From the NCBI GenBank assembly GCA_022709905.1, contig JAKLHY010000002.1:248001-312000 (forward strand): a DNA stretch of 64,000 bases. Reading direction: 5' to 3'. The first letter of the stretch is position 1, and the number at the start of each line of letters is the position of its first letter. Under the pieces are notes generated by a model. It was not told where the DNA came from, did no database searches, and saw only the letters and a list, made by a program, of their open reading frames with translations. A program made the position numbers and the translations under genes. Source of the DNA: Verrucomicrobiota bacterium. GTDB lineage: Bacteria; Verrucomicrobiota; Verrucomicrobiia; Limisphaerales; UBA1319. Positions 26,246-33,896 of this stretch are shown piece by piece.

Positions 26246-26432
26246 GATGCTCCGAAAAAACAGAACCGCGAATGAACGCCAATGGACGCGAATGAAAGCG
26301 GAGGGGGCCGATGGGCTGAATCCCATACATTCCATCGATGTTCCCAACACTTCAGGGCCTTCGTATTTGGCCTGCCATTATTGGCGTGGATTGGTGTCTA
26401 TTCGCGGTTAAGTGGTTTTATTTGCGGTTCAA
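26246..26432 (+). repeat. About 200-bp interspersed repeat (family A), copy 1
   Basis: Begins GATGCTCCGAAAAAACAGAA then CCGCGAATGAACGCCAATGG, has ACATTCCATCGATGTTCCCA in the middle, and ends near TATTCGCGGTTAAG...TTTGCGGTTCAAG. The ends are inverted relative to each other (AACCGCGAATNNACGCCAAT against ATTGGNGTNTATTCGCGGTT). Other copies: 40032-40230, 50811-51009, and fragments at 40238-40318 and 44705-44741. Confidence 0.85.
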
Positions 26433-26492
26433 GGGAGCTCCTGAAGCGTTGAAAATCGATGGAATGTCTGAGATCCTGCGACAGCCGGCGCT

Positions 26493-26648
26493 GCGGGATA
26501 AACCCCGCGCTCCAGCCTTCTGAGTCACTCCCGTTTCGGAGCCGGGAACGATCGACGCGGCGGACTGAAGTCCGCGATCCGTGCGTGCGGTCGTTGGAGC
26601 GCACGGGTTCGGGCACTCGTGCTGGGTGGGGCGCGGAATTCATTCCGC
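26493..26648. repeat. Cluster of 16-bp palindromes, copy 2
   Basis: GCGGGATAAACCCCGC (26493-26508, one mismatch), GCGGACTGAAGTCCGC (26560-26575) and GCGGAATTCATTCCGC (26633-26648). Same unit as at 21258-21394, in a different order. Confidence 0.8.
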
Positions 26649-26836
26649 AGAGAGATTTTGCCAACAGGAAACCTCCGATTTTATTCGTGTCCATTCGTGA
26701 TGAATAATCACCGGAAATTCTATAAACCATTTCAGAAGTGCCGCCGCGTGAGGGCACGCCGCCTACGGGTTGTAGGCCGGATCTCCTGACTTGGCGTCGT
26801 GAACTTGTGACGCTCCGAACAAACTTGTCAAAACCT

Positions 26837-28045
26837 ATGCAGTGGAAAATCCCTTTAGCCGATCTTAATTACGGCCCGGAAGAGGAAGAGGCGGTGGCAC
26901 GAGTGATCCGAAGCCGATGGCTTACCATGGGGGAGCAGACCAGCCGTTTCGAGGAGGAATTCCGGCGCTTTACTGGAGCCAGGCACGCGTTCGCCTTGTC
27001 GAACTGCACCGTCGCCCTGCATCTAGCCTGCGCCGCACTCGAGATCGGCCCGGAGGACGAGGTGATTGTTCCGAGCCTGAGCTTTGTCGCCACAGCGAAC
27101 GCCGTGCTGTACACCGGCGCCAAGGTTCGATTTGCCGATATTATCGGTCCCGCAGACCTCACCCTGTCCCCGCAATCGGTTCAGAGCCTCATCAACGATC
27201 GGACCAAGGCCATCGTGGTGATGCATTACGGAGGCTATCCGTGCCAAATGGACGAAATCATGCAAATCGCACGGGCAAAAGGTCTGCGGGTGATCGAGGA
27301 CGTCGCCCATGCCCCGGGAGCCTGGAAGAATGGCAAACATCTCGGCACGATTGGCGACGTGGGATGTTTTAGTTTTTTCTCCAATAAAAACCTCTCCACA
27401 GGCGAAGGTGGCATGTTAATTACCGACCAGGATGACATTGCCGATCGAGTTCGGAAGATGCGTTCTCACGGCATGACCACTCTCACCTGGGACCGGCATC
27501 GCGGCCACGCCTATAGTTACGACGTCATCGCCCTGGGATACAACTATCGCATCGATGAAATTCGCGCCGCCCTTGGAATCCAGCAGTTGGGGAAACTCCT
27601 CATGGGGAATAATAAACGCAAGGCAATCACGGAGAGCTACTGGAAAACGCTTCAATCCTCAGGCGCCGAGTTTCCTTTTCGGGATGCGTATCAAGGCATT
27701 CCCGCCATCGAGACGGAATCCACTTCGCCGGAGCAGGAAAAAAATCGAACCGCTTCCGCCTGCCACATCTTTCCTCTACTGCTCCCAAAAGGCGTTGATC
27801 GACTTCGCTTTATCGAAGGAATGAGGGCCGCCGGCATTCAGACCAGTATTCATTACCCGCCCATTCACCGATTTGAATACTATCGAAAACAGTATCCCAA
27901 TGTCGCCTTGCCAACTACCGAAGACGTCGCCGCAAGAGAGGTTACGTTGCCCCTATATCCTGGCATGCGGGACGACCAGGTGGAATATGTCGCCCAAACG
28001 GTTCTGCGTGTGATGGATAGTGTGTCCTGTTCACCAAGAGATTAA
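26837..28045 (+). CDS. DegT/DnrJ/EryC1/StrS-family sugar aminotransferase
   Basis: A PLP enzyme of about 402 residues starting MQWKIPLADLNYGPEEEEAV at ATG 26837. Signatures are FALSNCTVALHLACAAL, VPSLSFVATANAVLYTGA, VIEDVAHAPGAWKNGKHLGT (PLP Asp) and GCFSFFSNKNLSTGEGGMLI, with the Schiff-base Lys in NKN. A longer frame from 26738 starts inside the repeat region and is not conserved. It probably aminates the 4-keto-6-deoxy sugar produced by the dehydratase at 24473. A short insertion rich in Glu/Ser/Thr lies near residues 290-305. It is the last gene of the polysaccharide locus. Confidence 0.9.
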   Translation: MQWKIPLADLNYGPEEEEAVARVIRSRWLTMGEQTSRFEEEFRRFTGARHAFALSNCTVALHLACAALEIGPEDEVIVPSLSFVATANAVLYTGAKVRFADIIGPADLTLSPQSVQSLINDRTKAIVVMHYGGYPCQMDEIMQIARAKGLRVIEDVAHAPGAWKNGKHLGTIGDVGCFSFFSNKNLSTGEGGMLITDQDDIADRVRKMRSHGMTTLTWDRHRGHAYSYDVIALGYNYRIDEIRAALGIQQLGKLLMGNNKRKAITESYWKTLQSSGAEFPFRDAYQGIPAIETESTSPEQEKNRTASACHIFPLLLPKGVDRLRFIEGMRAAGIQTSIHYPPIHRFEYYRKQYPNVALPTTEDVAAREVTLPLYPGMRDDQVEYVAQTVLRVMDSVSCSPRD

Positions 28046-28683
28046 TACGGTGTCGGTTTAATTGGGGATGAATATGGAATACCAAAACACTGCACTTCAA
28101 TCCGGTGGGCAGAACGGTTAAGTTTTCGGGCGACCAAACCACGAAAACTCAACGACATCCTCGGTCCACCGTTAAAGCGATCCTTGATGAACAAGTCACG
28201 CTGACCGTGGAATGTCTAGATCGACGCTGCGACCTACGATACATTCTGTTATACCCAAATTGGCCCGCAGCATGAACAAAACCACGTTTAATGTCGGCAG
28301 ATTTTACAGCAATCGTGGAAGTTCTGGGATGATTTCATTGTTTGGCACAGACCTTTTTTTATTCGTAAACTTCTTCATAAAAATATATTATGAAGTCGTG
28401 TTTTCTTGACATCTTTCGTTGGCTCCTGGCTGGAATCTGGATGTGAAAAGGGTTTTCTCGAACTGGTGTAGGGAAAGTTTCCAGTCATGAAATTAACACA
28501 TAAACTTGCTGCGTAATGATTTAGAACAATTTTCGCCCTGCTTAGGCGTTCGTTGAATGAAAAGTGTAAGGAAAACCTTACAGAAATCAGGAGCAGGATA
28601 AACCTCTAAACAAGAAAACACTGATGTTTAGTGTGTTTATATTCAATTACTTGAGATATTTTTACTGTCGATTTCATTCCCAG
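28046..28683. other. 640-bp gap after the polysaccharide locus; possible coding remnant
   Basis: Increasingly AT-rich. An open stretch at 28171-28275 (+) reads VKAILDEQVTLTVECLDR then continues to a stop. It looks like a coding fragment but has no start or ribosome-binding site, and I cannot assign it. A TTGACA at 28407 has no good -10 partner. The sigma-54-type promoter of the next gene lies at the right edge. Confidence 0.4.
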
Positions 28684-28699
28684 TGGCATCTGTCCTGCT
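28684..28699 (+). promoter_or_regulatory. Candidate sigma-54 promoter (-24/-12)
   Basis: TGGCATCTGTCCTGCT matches the TGGCACG-N4-TTGCW consensus, with exactly ten bases between the invariant GG and GC. It lies about 70 bases before the start of the VPDGG-type protein, allowing a short 5' leader. Confidence 0.6.
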
Positions 28700-28769
28700 A
28701 ACAGTAAAAAAAGTCGAAGCAACCGGCTTTGAACTGAGGCAAACAAGTAAGATAGAAAGGGAAAACCGT

Positions 28770-29450
28770 ATGACAAAGATTACAAAAATAATCGTGGGGG
28801 CGGCAGTGATGATGTGCGTTGCATGCACATCGGTCTCTGCTATTGCGACATTAACGTTGCAAGACAGCTTAGGAAATGTTGCGACAGTTAGTGATGTTGA
28901 TGGTGATGGTGTCGTGACATACAACGCAGCGCTTGGGTCCATTTGGACCGTCAATGTGACAACTGGCCTGACCAAGCCACTTCTCGGGGATTCAGACAAT
29001 CCCAGTATGGATCTAAATTCGATAAATGTCAGCACTCCGCAAGCTCAGCCTCAATATAGTCGATCAGGTCGCTTATTGGCTCCGGTGGATTATTGGCTCG
29101 ATATTACGTTTACCGACACAGGCTTTGGCGTGGGAATGCCGGCGACTATCCTTGCTGATATTGGTGGAACTACTTCAGGAACAGTGCTTTATCAGACGCT
29201 AATGGATGGAAACCTGATGACAAGCATGCTATTCAATACTACCCCGTTCTCAGGTTCGGATTCGGCGGCGGCGTGGATGCCTGACGACTTTTCGCTCACC
29301 CAATACGTCCGCATTACTCATAAGTCAGACCAAACTCGGTCCACCAGCTTCAATGCTACGTTAAACGTTCCAGACGGTGGCATGACCTTGTCACTCCTGG
29401 GAACCGCAATGTTGGCCTTGGGGATGTTTGTTAGGACCCGCAAGGCGTAA
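28770..29450 (+). CDS. Exported protein with VPDGG-type C-terminal sorting signal
   Basis: An exported protein of about 226 residues. The signal peptide is MTKITKIIVGAAVMMCVACTSVSA. The C-terminus reads VPDGGMTLSLLGTAMLALGM followed by FVRTRKA: a motif, a hydrophobic helix and a basic tail, as in VPDSG-CTERM/PEP-CTERM sorting signals. The middle (TLQDSLGNVATVSDVDGDGV and a beta-rich stretch) has no family I recognise. AAAGGG precedes the ATG; the longer frame from 28683 would start inside the promoter. It is probably processed by an exosortase/archaeosortase-type enzyme, not encoded here. A strong terminator follows. Confidence 0.85.
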   Translation: MTKITKIIVGAAVMMCVACTSVSAIATLTLQDSLGNVATVSDVDGDGVVTYNAALGSIWTVNVTTGLTKPLLGDSDNPSMDLNSINVSTPQAQPQYSRSGRLLAPVDYWLDITFTDTGFGVGMPATILADIGGTTSGTVLYQTLMDGNLMTSMLFNTTPFSGSDSAAAWMPDDFSLTQYVRITHKSDQTRSTSFNATLNVPDGGMTLSLLGTAMLALGMFVRTRKA

Positions 29451-29494
29451 ACCGGCGCTCGATAGGTTCTGGAATAAGACCCTTTCAATTCGGA

Positions 29495-29529
29495 AAACCC
29501 GGCAAACTTCAAGTTTGCCGGGTTTTTTT
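29495..29529 (+). terminator. Rho-independent terminator
   Basis: AAACCCGGCAAACTT (29495-29509) pairs with its inverse (29511-29525), followed by a T run. It serves the VPDGG protein gene and may also act on the convergent PQQ-propeller gene. Confidence 0.92.
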
Positions 29530-29601
29530 GTGTGCGTTCGGACGGGAATCGGCGACTTCTGTTCTTGTTAAGCGTGCCAGAATGAGGTGCCGAAAGTCAG
29601 G

Positions 29602-31014
29602 TTAATCTCTGCCGGTAACATCGATGCATACCATTTGGATCAGATCACGGATCAGGAGTCGTCCATCGGCCAGGGCAAGTGGGCCCCAGGCATCAGGTCC
29701 CTGCAAGGCTTTAAACTGAGCCAGTTTCTTGAAACCAGCCGGCGTGGCCTCGGCCAATGTCAGAAGGCCATTGTCATTGACCAGGTAAACCAGAGTGCCG
29801 GCAAACAGGAAAGGACCGTTGCCATAACGGTTTTCCGCTCCACTTTCCCAAAGCGGTTTGCCCGCAAGATCCAGGCCGACAAATTGTCCATCAGGCCGTA
29901 TGCCAAAGATGTGGCCTTGATGAAAAACCGGTGTGTGTTGCGTGGCCCCGAAGACAGCGGGCTTCAGCCTGAACAGGGTTTCGACGGTCCATTTTTCCCC
30001 ATCTTCCTTCATCTGCAACATCATGCTCCCCGCGTTGTAGCCGCCGCTGAGGAAGACGCGGCCTTCCCCCACATAGAGCGGGGATGCGACGGTGGCAATG
30101 CTGATCTTCCAATCCGGGGTATGCCATAGAATCGATCCGTCAGAGGCAGAGACAGCGGCCACCCCGCCACTGGCGCAGTAGACATACATTCGCTTGCCCT
30201 TGAACTCCATCGGAGTGATCGAGGCATGGGTCATCTGCCAGTTCAGGGGATTCTCGGATTTCCACACCACCTGGCCCGTTGCGCAATCCACCGCGATCAA
30301 TAGCGCATCGCCGCCGGTGCCCAGGATGGCATGGTCACCGTCGATCAAGGGACATTGTCCCGCATACCAGGGCGGAACTTCGGCGTTAAACTGGCGCACC
30401 AAGTCCATTTGCCAGACTAATTCACCACTTTCAGGTTTCACACAGATCACATGGCACTTGGGCCCAAAGGAAACCAGGTGTTTGTCAGTCAAAGCCGGGA
30501 CAGTTCTTGACATGCCATGGTTTCGCTTGACCTTAACCGGATAGGTGTAGCGCCAGATCTCTTTGCCGTCGTCTAGCGAAAGGCACCGCAGGGCGTCCGA
30601 TTGGTTGGTGTGGTCGTAATCGGTCAGGTAGACGCGCCCTTTCCAGATGATTGGGCCCGCAAATCCTTCCCCAACCGGAATCTGCCAAAGCACTTTCGGG
30701 CCGGATTCACCCCATGTGCGGGCAAGGGGAATCGACTCCATGTTGATATTATCCCGGTTTGGACCCCGAAATTGCGGCCAGATCCCCGAAAGCTGGGCCG
30801 GCAAGCCATTCGAGATGATCAATTTGCCTTCCCATCGATTGGAGCCCGAAACCGATCCTGGCATTGTCCCTTCCGTGACTCGATCGGCGCCGGGTTTGCG
30901 CTCTGTCATCTGGCGTCCCGGTTGGTAGACCCACCAAGTGGTGAGTGAGAGAACGCCGAGGACCGCCAAAACGGCTGGTGCGATCGTTTGTGCAGGCCAG
31001 TGTTTCATTGGCAA
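29602..31014 (-). CDS. PQQ-like beta-propeller repeat protein
   Basis: A 470-residue protein with an N-terminal membrane anchor or signal (APAVLAVLGVLSLTTWWVY). Propeller blades are visible as repeats of the type ALRCLSLDDGKEIWRY, VICVKPESGELVWQM, LIAVDCATGQVVWKS, AAVSASDGSILWHT and FVGLDLAGKPLWES. The WPQFRGPNRDN segment at about residue 80 is the entry motif of many Verrucomicrobia/Planctomycetes PQQ-binding-like proteins. It is probably periplasmic, in a structural or binding role rather than a proven quinoprotein dehydrogenase. It lies opposite to the flanking sorting-signal genes. Confidence 0.87.
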   Translation of the reverse strand: MPMKHWPAQTIAPAVLAVLGVLSLTTWWVYQPGRQMTERKPGADRVTEGTMPGSVSGSNRWEGKLIISNGLPAQLSGIWPQFRGPNRDNINMESIPLARTWGESGPKVLWQIPVGEGFAGPIIWKGRVYLTDYDHTNQSDALRCLSLDDGKEIWRYTYPVKVKRNHGMSRTVPALTDKHLVSFGPKCHVICVKPESGELVWQMDLVRQFNAEVPPWYAGQCPLIDGDHAILGTGGDALLIAVDCATGQVVWKSENPLNWQMTHASITPMEFKGKRMYVYCASGGVAAVSASDGSILWHTPDWKISIATVASPLYVGEGRVFLSGGYNAGSMMLQMKEDGEKWTVETLFRLKPAVFGATQHTPVFHQGHIFGIRPDGQFVGLDLAGKPLWESGAENRYGNGPFLFAGTLVYLVNDNGLLTLAEATPAGFKKLAQFKALQGPDAWGPLALADGRLLIRDLIQMVCIDVTGRD

Positions 31015-31377
31015 GAGAGGAGAACTGTTGTTGCGTAATCGAGCCTGGAATCTGATGTATTCCAGCCTTCTTCACACACAGGAAATCGCCCTGTGTTGAT
31101 CAGTTCTGCCGAACAGTGAAACGAAACCATAAGATGTAATTAGGGTATTTGACCGGAATGATCAACCCCAGTTGTTCGGAATGCCGCCTGGTCCCAGGGG
31201 AACCGGGTTCAAACCCAAAGTCCATTCCATAATAAACTGCTATAGGAATCATAAATATTGATAATACAATGCAATTGCAGTGCGATTGTGTTTTTTGAAG
31301 CGGTTGTTGAGTGGTTGTTGGATGTTTGTTTATCATAAATCATTCATAATGAAGCATATGAACTAAATTTTTTCTGT
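31015..31377. other. Intergenic region between divergent genes
   Basis: AT-rich sequence between the PQQ-propeller gene (minus) and the DUF4114 gene (plus). Apart from the sigma-54 site at its right edge I see no RNA or repeat. Confidence 0.6.
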
Positions 31378-31394
31378 TGGCATGGCGATTGCTT
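31378..31394 (+). promoter_or_regulatory. Candidate sigma-54 promoter (-24/-12)
   Basis: TGGCATGGCGATTGCTT matches TGGCACG-N4-TTGCW at all but one position, with ten bases between GG and GC. It would start transcription near 31405, about 70 bases before the gene start, the same geometry as the site at 28684. Confidence 0.7.
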
Positions 31395-31474
31395 CTGACC
31401 GGGACGTGAATCGGCTCAAGGGTGAGTCGGCTGAAACTGAAACTGAAAAGGAACTTAAAAAGAAGGAAATGAGA

Positions 31475-32206
31475 ATGAACAAGACATTGGTTATAGCTGC
31501 ATCGTTGTTGGCGGGGGCATCCTCTTACGCGGCCACGTTAATTACCCCGGTTCCCTATCCATCGGTCCAAGCGCCTGGATCGGATGCCCAGGCTTCGGCC
31601 TTTAACGCGGGTCAATTGCCTGGATTTTCAGCCTTGGCCAGCGGTTTGCCGGGGGGGCCTGCAAACGCGTTTGCCCAAGAGGGGATAACGGATTCTGACA
31701 ATGGATTCTCGGCTCGAGTTTACTTCGTGAGTGAGAGCGCTGGATACGCCAATAGCCTTCGTTTCACGGACGACGGTTCTGGCGCACCTCAGGGATCTGG
31801 GGCTATACTGGACTTTTCCTCGGAGGCTCCTGCATCGTTGTCACCCGGTTCCTTTGTTGATTTAGGGAGTTTTTCGGCCGGAACGCCTCTGGACTTCTTC
31901 ATTATTGCGGACGGTGGGAGAAGGCCGTTGCCGCCAGGCTACTTTAACGTTTATTCGACGCGAAATGGGGTGAATGATCCCGATTCGGGTCTGGATCATG
32001 TTCGCCAATTGGCGAAGACCACTAGCGGAGACAGCACCTATTACCTATTTGCCTTTGAAGATCTTCCGCTAAGCCAATCCGATCTCGACTACAACGATGT
32101 CATCTTTGCCGTCGAGCTGACCAAGACTCCCGAGCCGGCGACCATCGCCGTTCTGGGATCTTTTCTCGGTTTGGCCTATTGGATACGTCGCCGTCAGACA
32201 GCATGA
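31475..32206 (+). CDS. PEP-CTERM protein with DUF4114 domain
   Basis: An exported protein of about 243 residues. The signal peptide is MNKTLVIAASLLAGASSYAA. A DUF4114-type domain occupies roughly residues 80-215, recognisable by LDFFIIADGG, NVYSTRNGVN, SGLDHVRQL and FAFEDLPLSQSDLDYNDVIF. The C-terminus TPEPATIAVLGSFLGLAYWI followed by RRRQTA is a PEP-CTERM signal. AAGAAGGAA lies upstream; ATG 31469 is an equally possible start two codons earlier. It is probably attached to or secreted with the exopolysaccharide. Confidence 0.9.
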   Translation: MNKTLVIAASLLAGASSYAATLITPVPYPSVQAPGSDAQASAFNAGQLPGFSALASGLPGGPANAFAQEGITDSDNGFSARVYFVSESAGYANSLRFTDDGSGAPQGSGAILDFSSEAPASLSPGSFVDLGSFSAGTPLDFFIIADGGRRPLPPGYFNVYSTRNGVNDPDSGLDHVRQLAKTTSGDSTYYLFAFEDLPLSQSDLDYNDVIFAVELTKTPEPATIAVLGSFLGLAYWIRRRQTA

Positions 32207-32240
32207 TTCGGTGTGCAAACTGACCATTCTAAACCTCTTA

Positions 32241-32270
32241 AACCCGGTTCTCAAGAACCGGGTTTTTTTT
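32241..32270 (+). terminator. Rho-independent terminator
   Basis: AACCCGGTTCT and AGAACCGGGTT form an 11-bp stem (32241-32251 with 32254-32264), followed by eight T residues. It closes the DUF4114 gene. Confidence 0.93.
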
Positions 32271-32304
32271 GCGGACATCATGCAGGAGCTGTTTCCATAG
32301 TGAA

Positions 32305-32333
32305 TTGATAAATTATCTGGCGTCCTTTTAATC
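32305..32333 (+). promoter_or_regulatory. Weak sigma-70-like promoter candidate
   Basis: TTGATA (32305-32310) and TTAATC (32328-32333) separated by 17 bases, about 65 bases before the third sorting-signal gene. No sigma-54 match (GG-N10-GC) occurs in this gap. Confidence 0.3.
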
Positions 32334-32398
32334 TTTACAGCATGCAGGGAATTCATTAATATGAAAAAAAGTTAGTAACAGAGAGGGCGAGGGTGTAT

Positions 32399-33193
32399 AT
32401 GAATAACATCAAACGAATTGGTGCGGGCTTTTTGAGTCTTACGAGTGTTTCTCTCCTAATGTTGAGTCCAATCGATGCTTCTGCGGTGGTTTTGGGATTA
32501 TATGACATTGCAGGGGCAACCGATGGCGATGCAGCATCCCTCAGTGCTTCAAGTGTTGATCCGGCGGTCAGCTTCAGCAGCCTGACACGGAGCGGTTCGT
32601 TAGTCGCTGATTCAGATTGGAATGAGGTGGATCACATGTTTGAAGCTGGCAATTGGACCGCCAACGCATCAAGATCCCCAACTGACTACCTCCAGTTTTC
32701 GTTTTCCGTTGCGAGTGGTTATACGGTTACACCTTCATCGCTGACCTTTGGTGTATTTCAGGAGTATGTTGCGGGCGGAAATTTTGTTGGTCCGAACAAA
32801 TGGGATGTGCTCTACAGTCTGGATGGTTTTGCGACTGCTGGATCGGAGTTGAGTGTGGGTAACACGATCACCGGCTCGGGAACCAGCGTTTTGCGCCAAG
32901 CCAGTTTTTCACCGTCTCTTTCGGGTTTGGGAACCTTGGCGGAAGGGACAACGGTGACTTTAAGGTTTTATGCTTATAACCGAACTGGTTCGCAGGCTTT
33001 TTCCGCGGGAGGTTTTGGAAATGGGACTGGTGATGTTGGTGCGTGGTTATACACTTGGGAAGGCACCGGGGCGAATGTCGTCCTCAATGGCAGCGCCGCC
33101 GCTGTCCCGGAACCGCATGAATACGCGTTGGTATTTGGCCTCGGGCTGGCAGGTTTTGCGGCCTATCGGCGATTTGCGTTGAAGGCCGCCTGA
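32399..33193 (+). CDS. PEP-CTERM sorting-signal protein
   Basis: A 264-residue exported protein. The signal peptide is in MNNIKRIGAGFLSLTSVSLL followed by MLSPIDASA. The C-terminus is VPEPHEYALVFGLGLAGFAA then YRRFALKAA, a PEP-CTERM signal with a PEP motif. The middle is Ser/Gly/Thr-rich and beta-like (FSFSVASGYTVTPSSLTFGV, WDVLYSLDGFATAGSELSVG), similar in wording to many uncharacterised PEP-CTERM proteins of PVC bacteria. GAGGGCGAGG lies upstream of the ATG; a GTG two codons earlier is possible. Terminators flank it on both sides, so it is transcribed alone. Confidence 0.87.
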   Translation: MNNIKRIGAGFLSLTSVSLLMLSPIDASAVVLGLYDIAGATDGDAASLSASSVDPAVSFSSLTRSGSLVADSDWNEVDHMFEAGNWTANASRSPTDYLQFSFSVASGYTVTPSSLTFGVFQEYVAGGNFVGPNKWDVLYSLDGFATAGSELSVGNTITGSGTSVLRQASFSPSLSGLGTLAEGTTVTLRFYAYNRTGSQAFSAGGFGNGTGDVGAWLYTWEGTGANVVLNGSAAAVPEPHEYALVFGLGLAGFAAYRRFALKAA

Positions 33194-33225
33194 ACGAAAG
33201 GCAGAGGTTTTATCTTTGACATTGA

Positions 33226-33251
33226 ATGCGGGTCTAATGGCCCGCATTTTT
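33226..33251 (+). terminator. Rho-independent terminator
   Basis: ATGCGGG (33226-33232) pairs with CCCGCAT (33241-33247), followed by T residues. Confidence 0.75.
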
Positions 33252-33255
33252 GCTT

Positions 33256-33285
33256 ATTACCACAGGGCACAGAGGTCACAGAGAT
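33256..33285 (+). repeat. ACCACAGAG-type repeat, left arm beside the GxxExxY gene
   Basis: TACCACAGGGCACAGAGGTC and the following ACAGAGATCA. Its inverse lies at 33657-33690 on the other side of the GxxExxY gene. Confidence 0.85.
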
Positions 33286-33656
33286 CAGATTCTAAACCGT
33301 CGGATGCCATCGCTCAGTCGTGGCACATTGAAATTGATCAAAAGGCCTGTTCGGATTGAAGACAGCTTCATGTATGTCAATAATTGGGCTTCATGGATTC
33401 CCTTGACCTCATCAACCGCCTTCAGTTCAAGTATTAAACGGTTTTCCACCAAAACATCCATGCGATAGCCGCAGTCCAACAGCACGCCCTTGTCCCGGAC
33501 TGGCATCGGTGGTTGTAGTATGAAGGAAATGTGGTTCAAATCCAGTTCGTGGGCCAGACACTGCTCATACGTGCTCTCGAGCAGTCCCGGACCAAGTTCT
33601 CGATGGACCTCGATCGCACAGCCGATGACTTGTGCCGTAAACGGATCCTTTTCCAT
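33285..33656 (-). CDS. GxxExxY protein (PDDEXK_3 family)
   Basis: A 123-residue protein with the GxxExxY signature: FTAQVIGCAIEVHRELGPGL then LESTYEQCLAHEL. Nuclease-like features are YRMDVLVENRLILELKAV (D...E-x-K core) and HEAQLLTYMKLSSIRTGLLI. The family (Pfam PDDEXK_3) is predicted to be a PD-(D/E)XK nuclease fold of unknown biological role. The gene is bounded almost to the base by inverted ACCACAGAG repeats, and its stop codon touches the left one. The ribosome-binding site would lie inside the right repeat. Confidence 0.92.
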   Translation of the reverse strand: MEKDPFTAQVIGCAIEVHRELGPGLLESTYEQCLAHELDLNHISFILQPPMPVRDKGVLLDCGYRMDVLVENRLILELKAVDEVKGIHEAQLLTYMKLSSIRTGLLINFNVPRLSDGIRRFRI

Positions 33657-33690
33657 TTTTCCTCTGTGTTCTCTGTGCCCTCTGTGGTAT
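33657..33690 (-). repeat. ACCACAGAG-type repeat, right arm beside the GxxExxY gene
   Basis: CCTCTGTGTTCTCTGTGCCC followed by TCTGTGGTA, the inverse of the left arm at 33256-33285. Confidence 0.85.
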
Positions 33691-33896
33691 AATACAAATA
33701 AAATATGTAATCATAGAAATCAATATGTTATTTTTGAAGTATAATTTAAGTCTGGCTTGCAGCCTCGGCGTTCCGGCTGAAGGAAGCCCTGCTCCCCGTG
33801 TTCCTGCGGCTGAGTGTTTACCACAGAGTTTTAACTCAACCCGGTGGTTCCGTATCTCGCGCTTGCAAATTGCCGGGGCATCGACGACAAGAAGGC

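Larger units (their letters stand above)
26246..26836. other. 590-bp gap made of interspersed repeats
   Basis: Contains one full copy of the ~200-bp repeat (26246-26432) and a palindrome cluster (26493-26648). No gene is evident. It separates the nucleotidyltransferase from the aminotransferase. Confidence 0.75.

Noticed and set aside
24473..28045. A complete legionaminic/pseudaminic acid pathway
   Set aside because: Only a LegB-like dehydratase, a nucleotidyltransferase and an aminotransferase are present; no NeuB/LegI-type synthase, LegG hydrolase or CMP-transferase is in the window.
28407..28445. Sigma-70 promoter at the TTGACA near 28407
   Set aside because: No acceptable -10 hexamer at 16-18 bases, and the sigma-54 site at 28684 is closer to the gene and better matched.
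33256..33690. CRISPR-like repeats around 33.3-33.7 kb
   Set aside because: Only two inverted copies of an ACCACAGAG-type motif flank a gene; there are no regularly spaced direct repeats.
33798..33896. N-terminal extension of araD
   Set aside because: The extra 33 residues are not conserved, and the family start matches ATG 33897.
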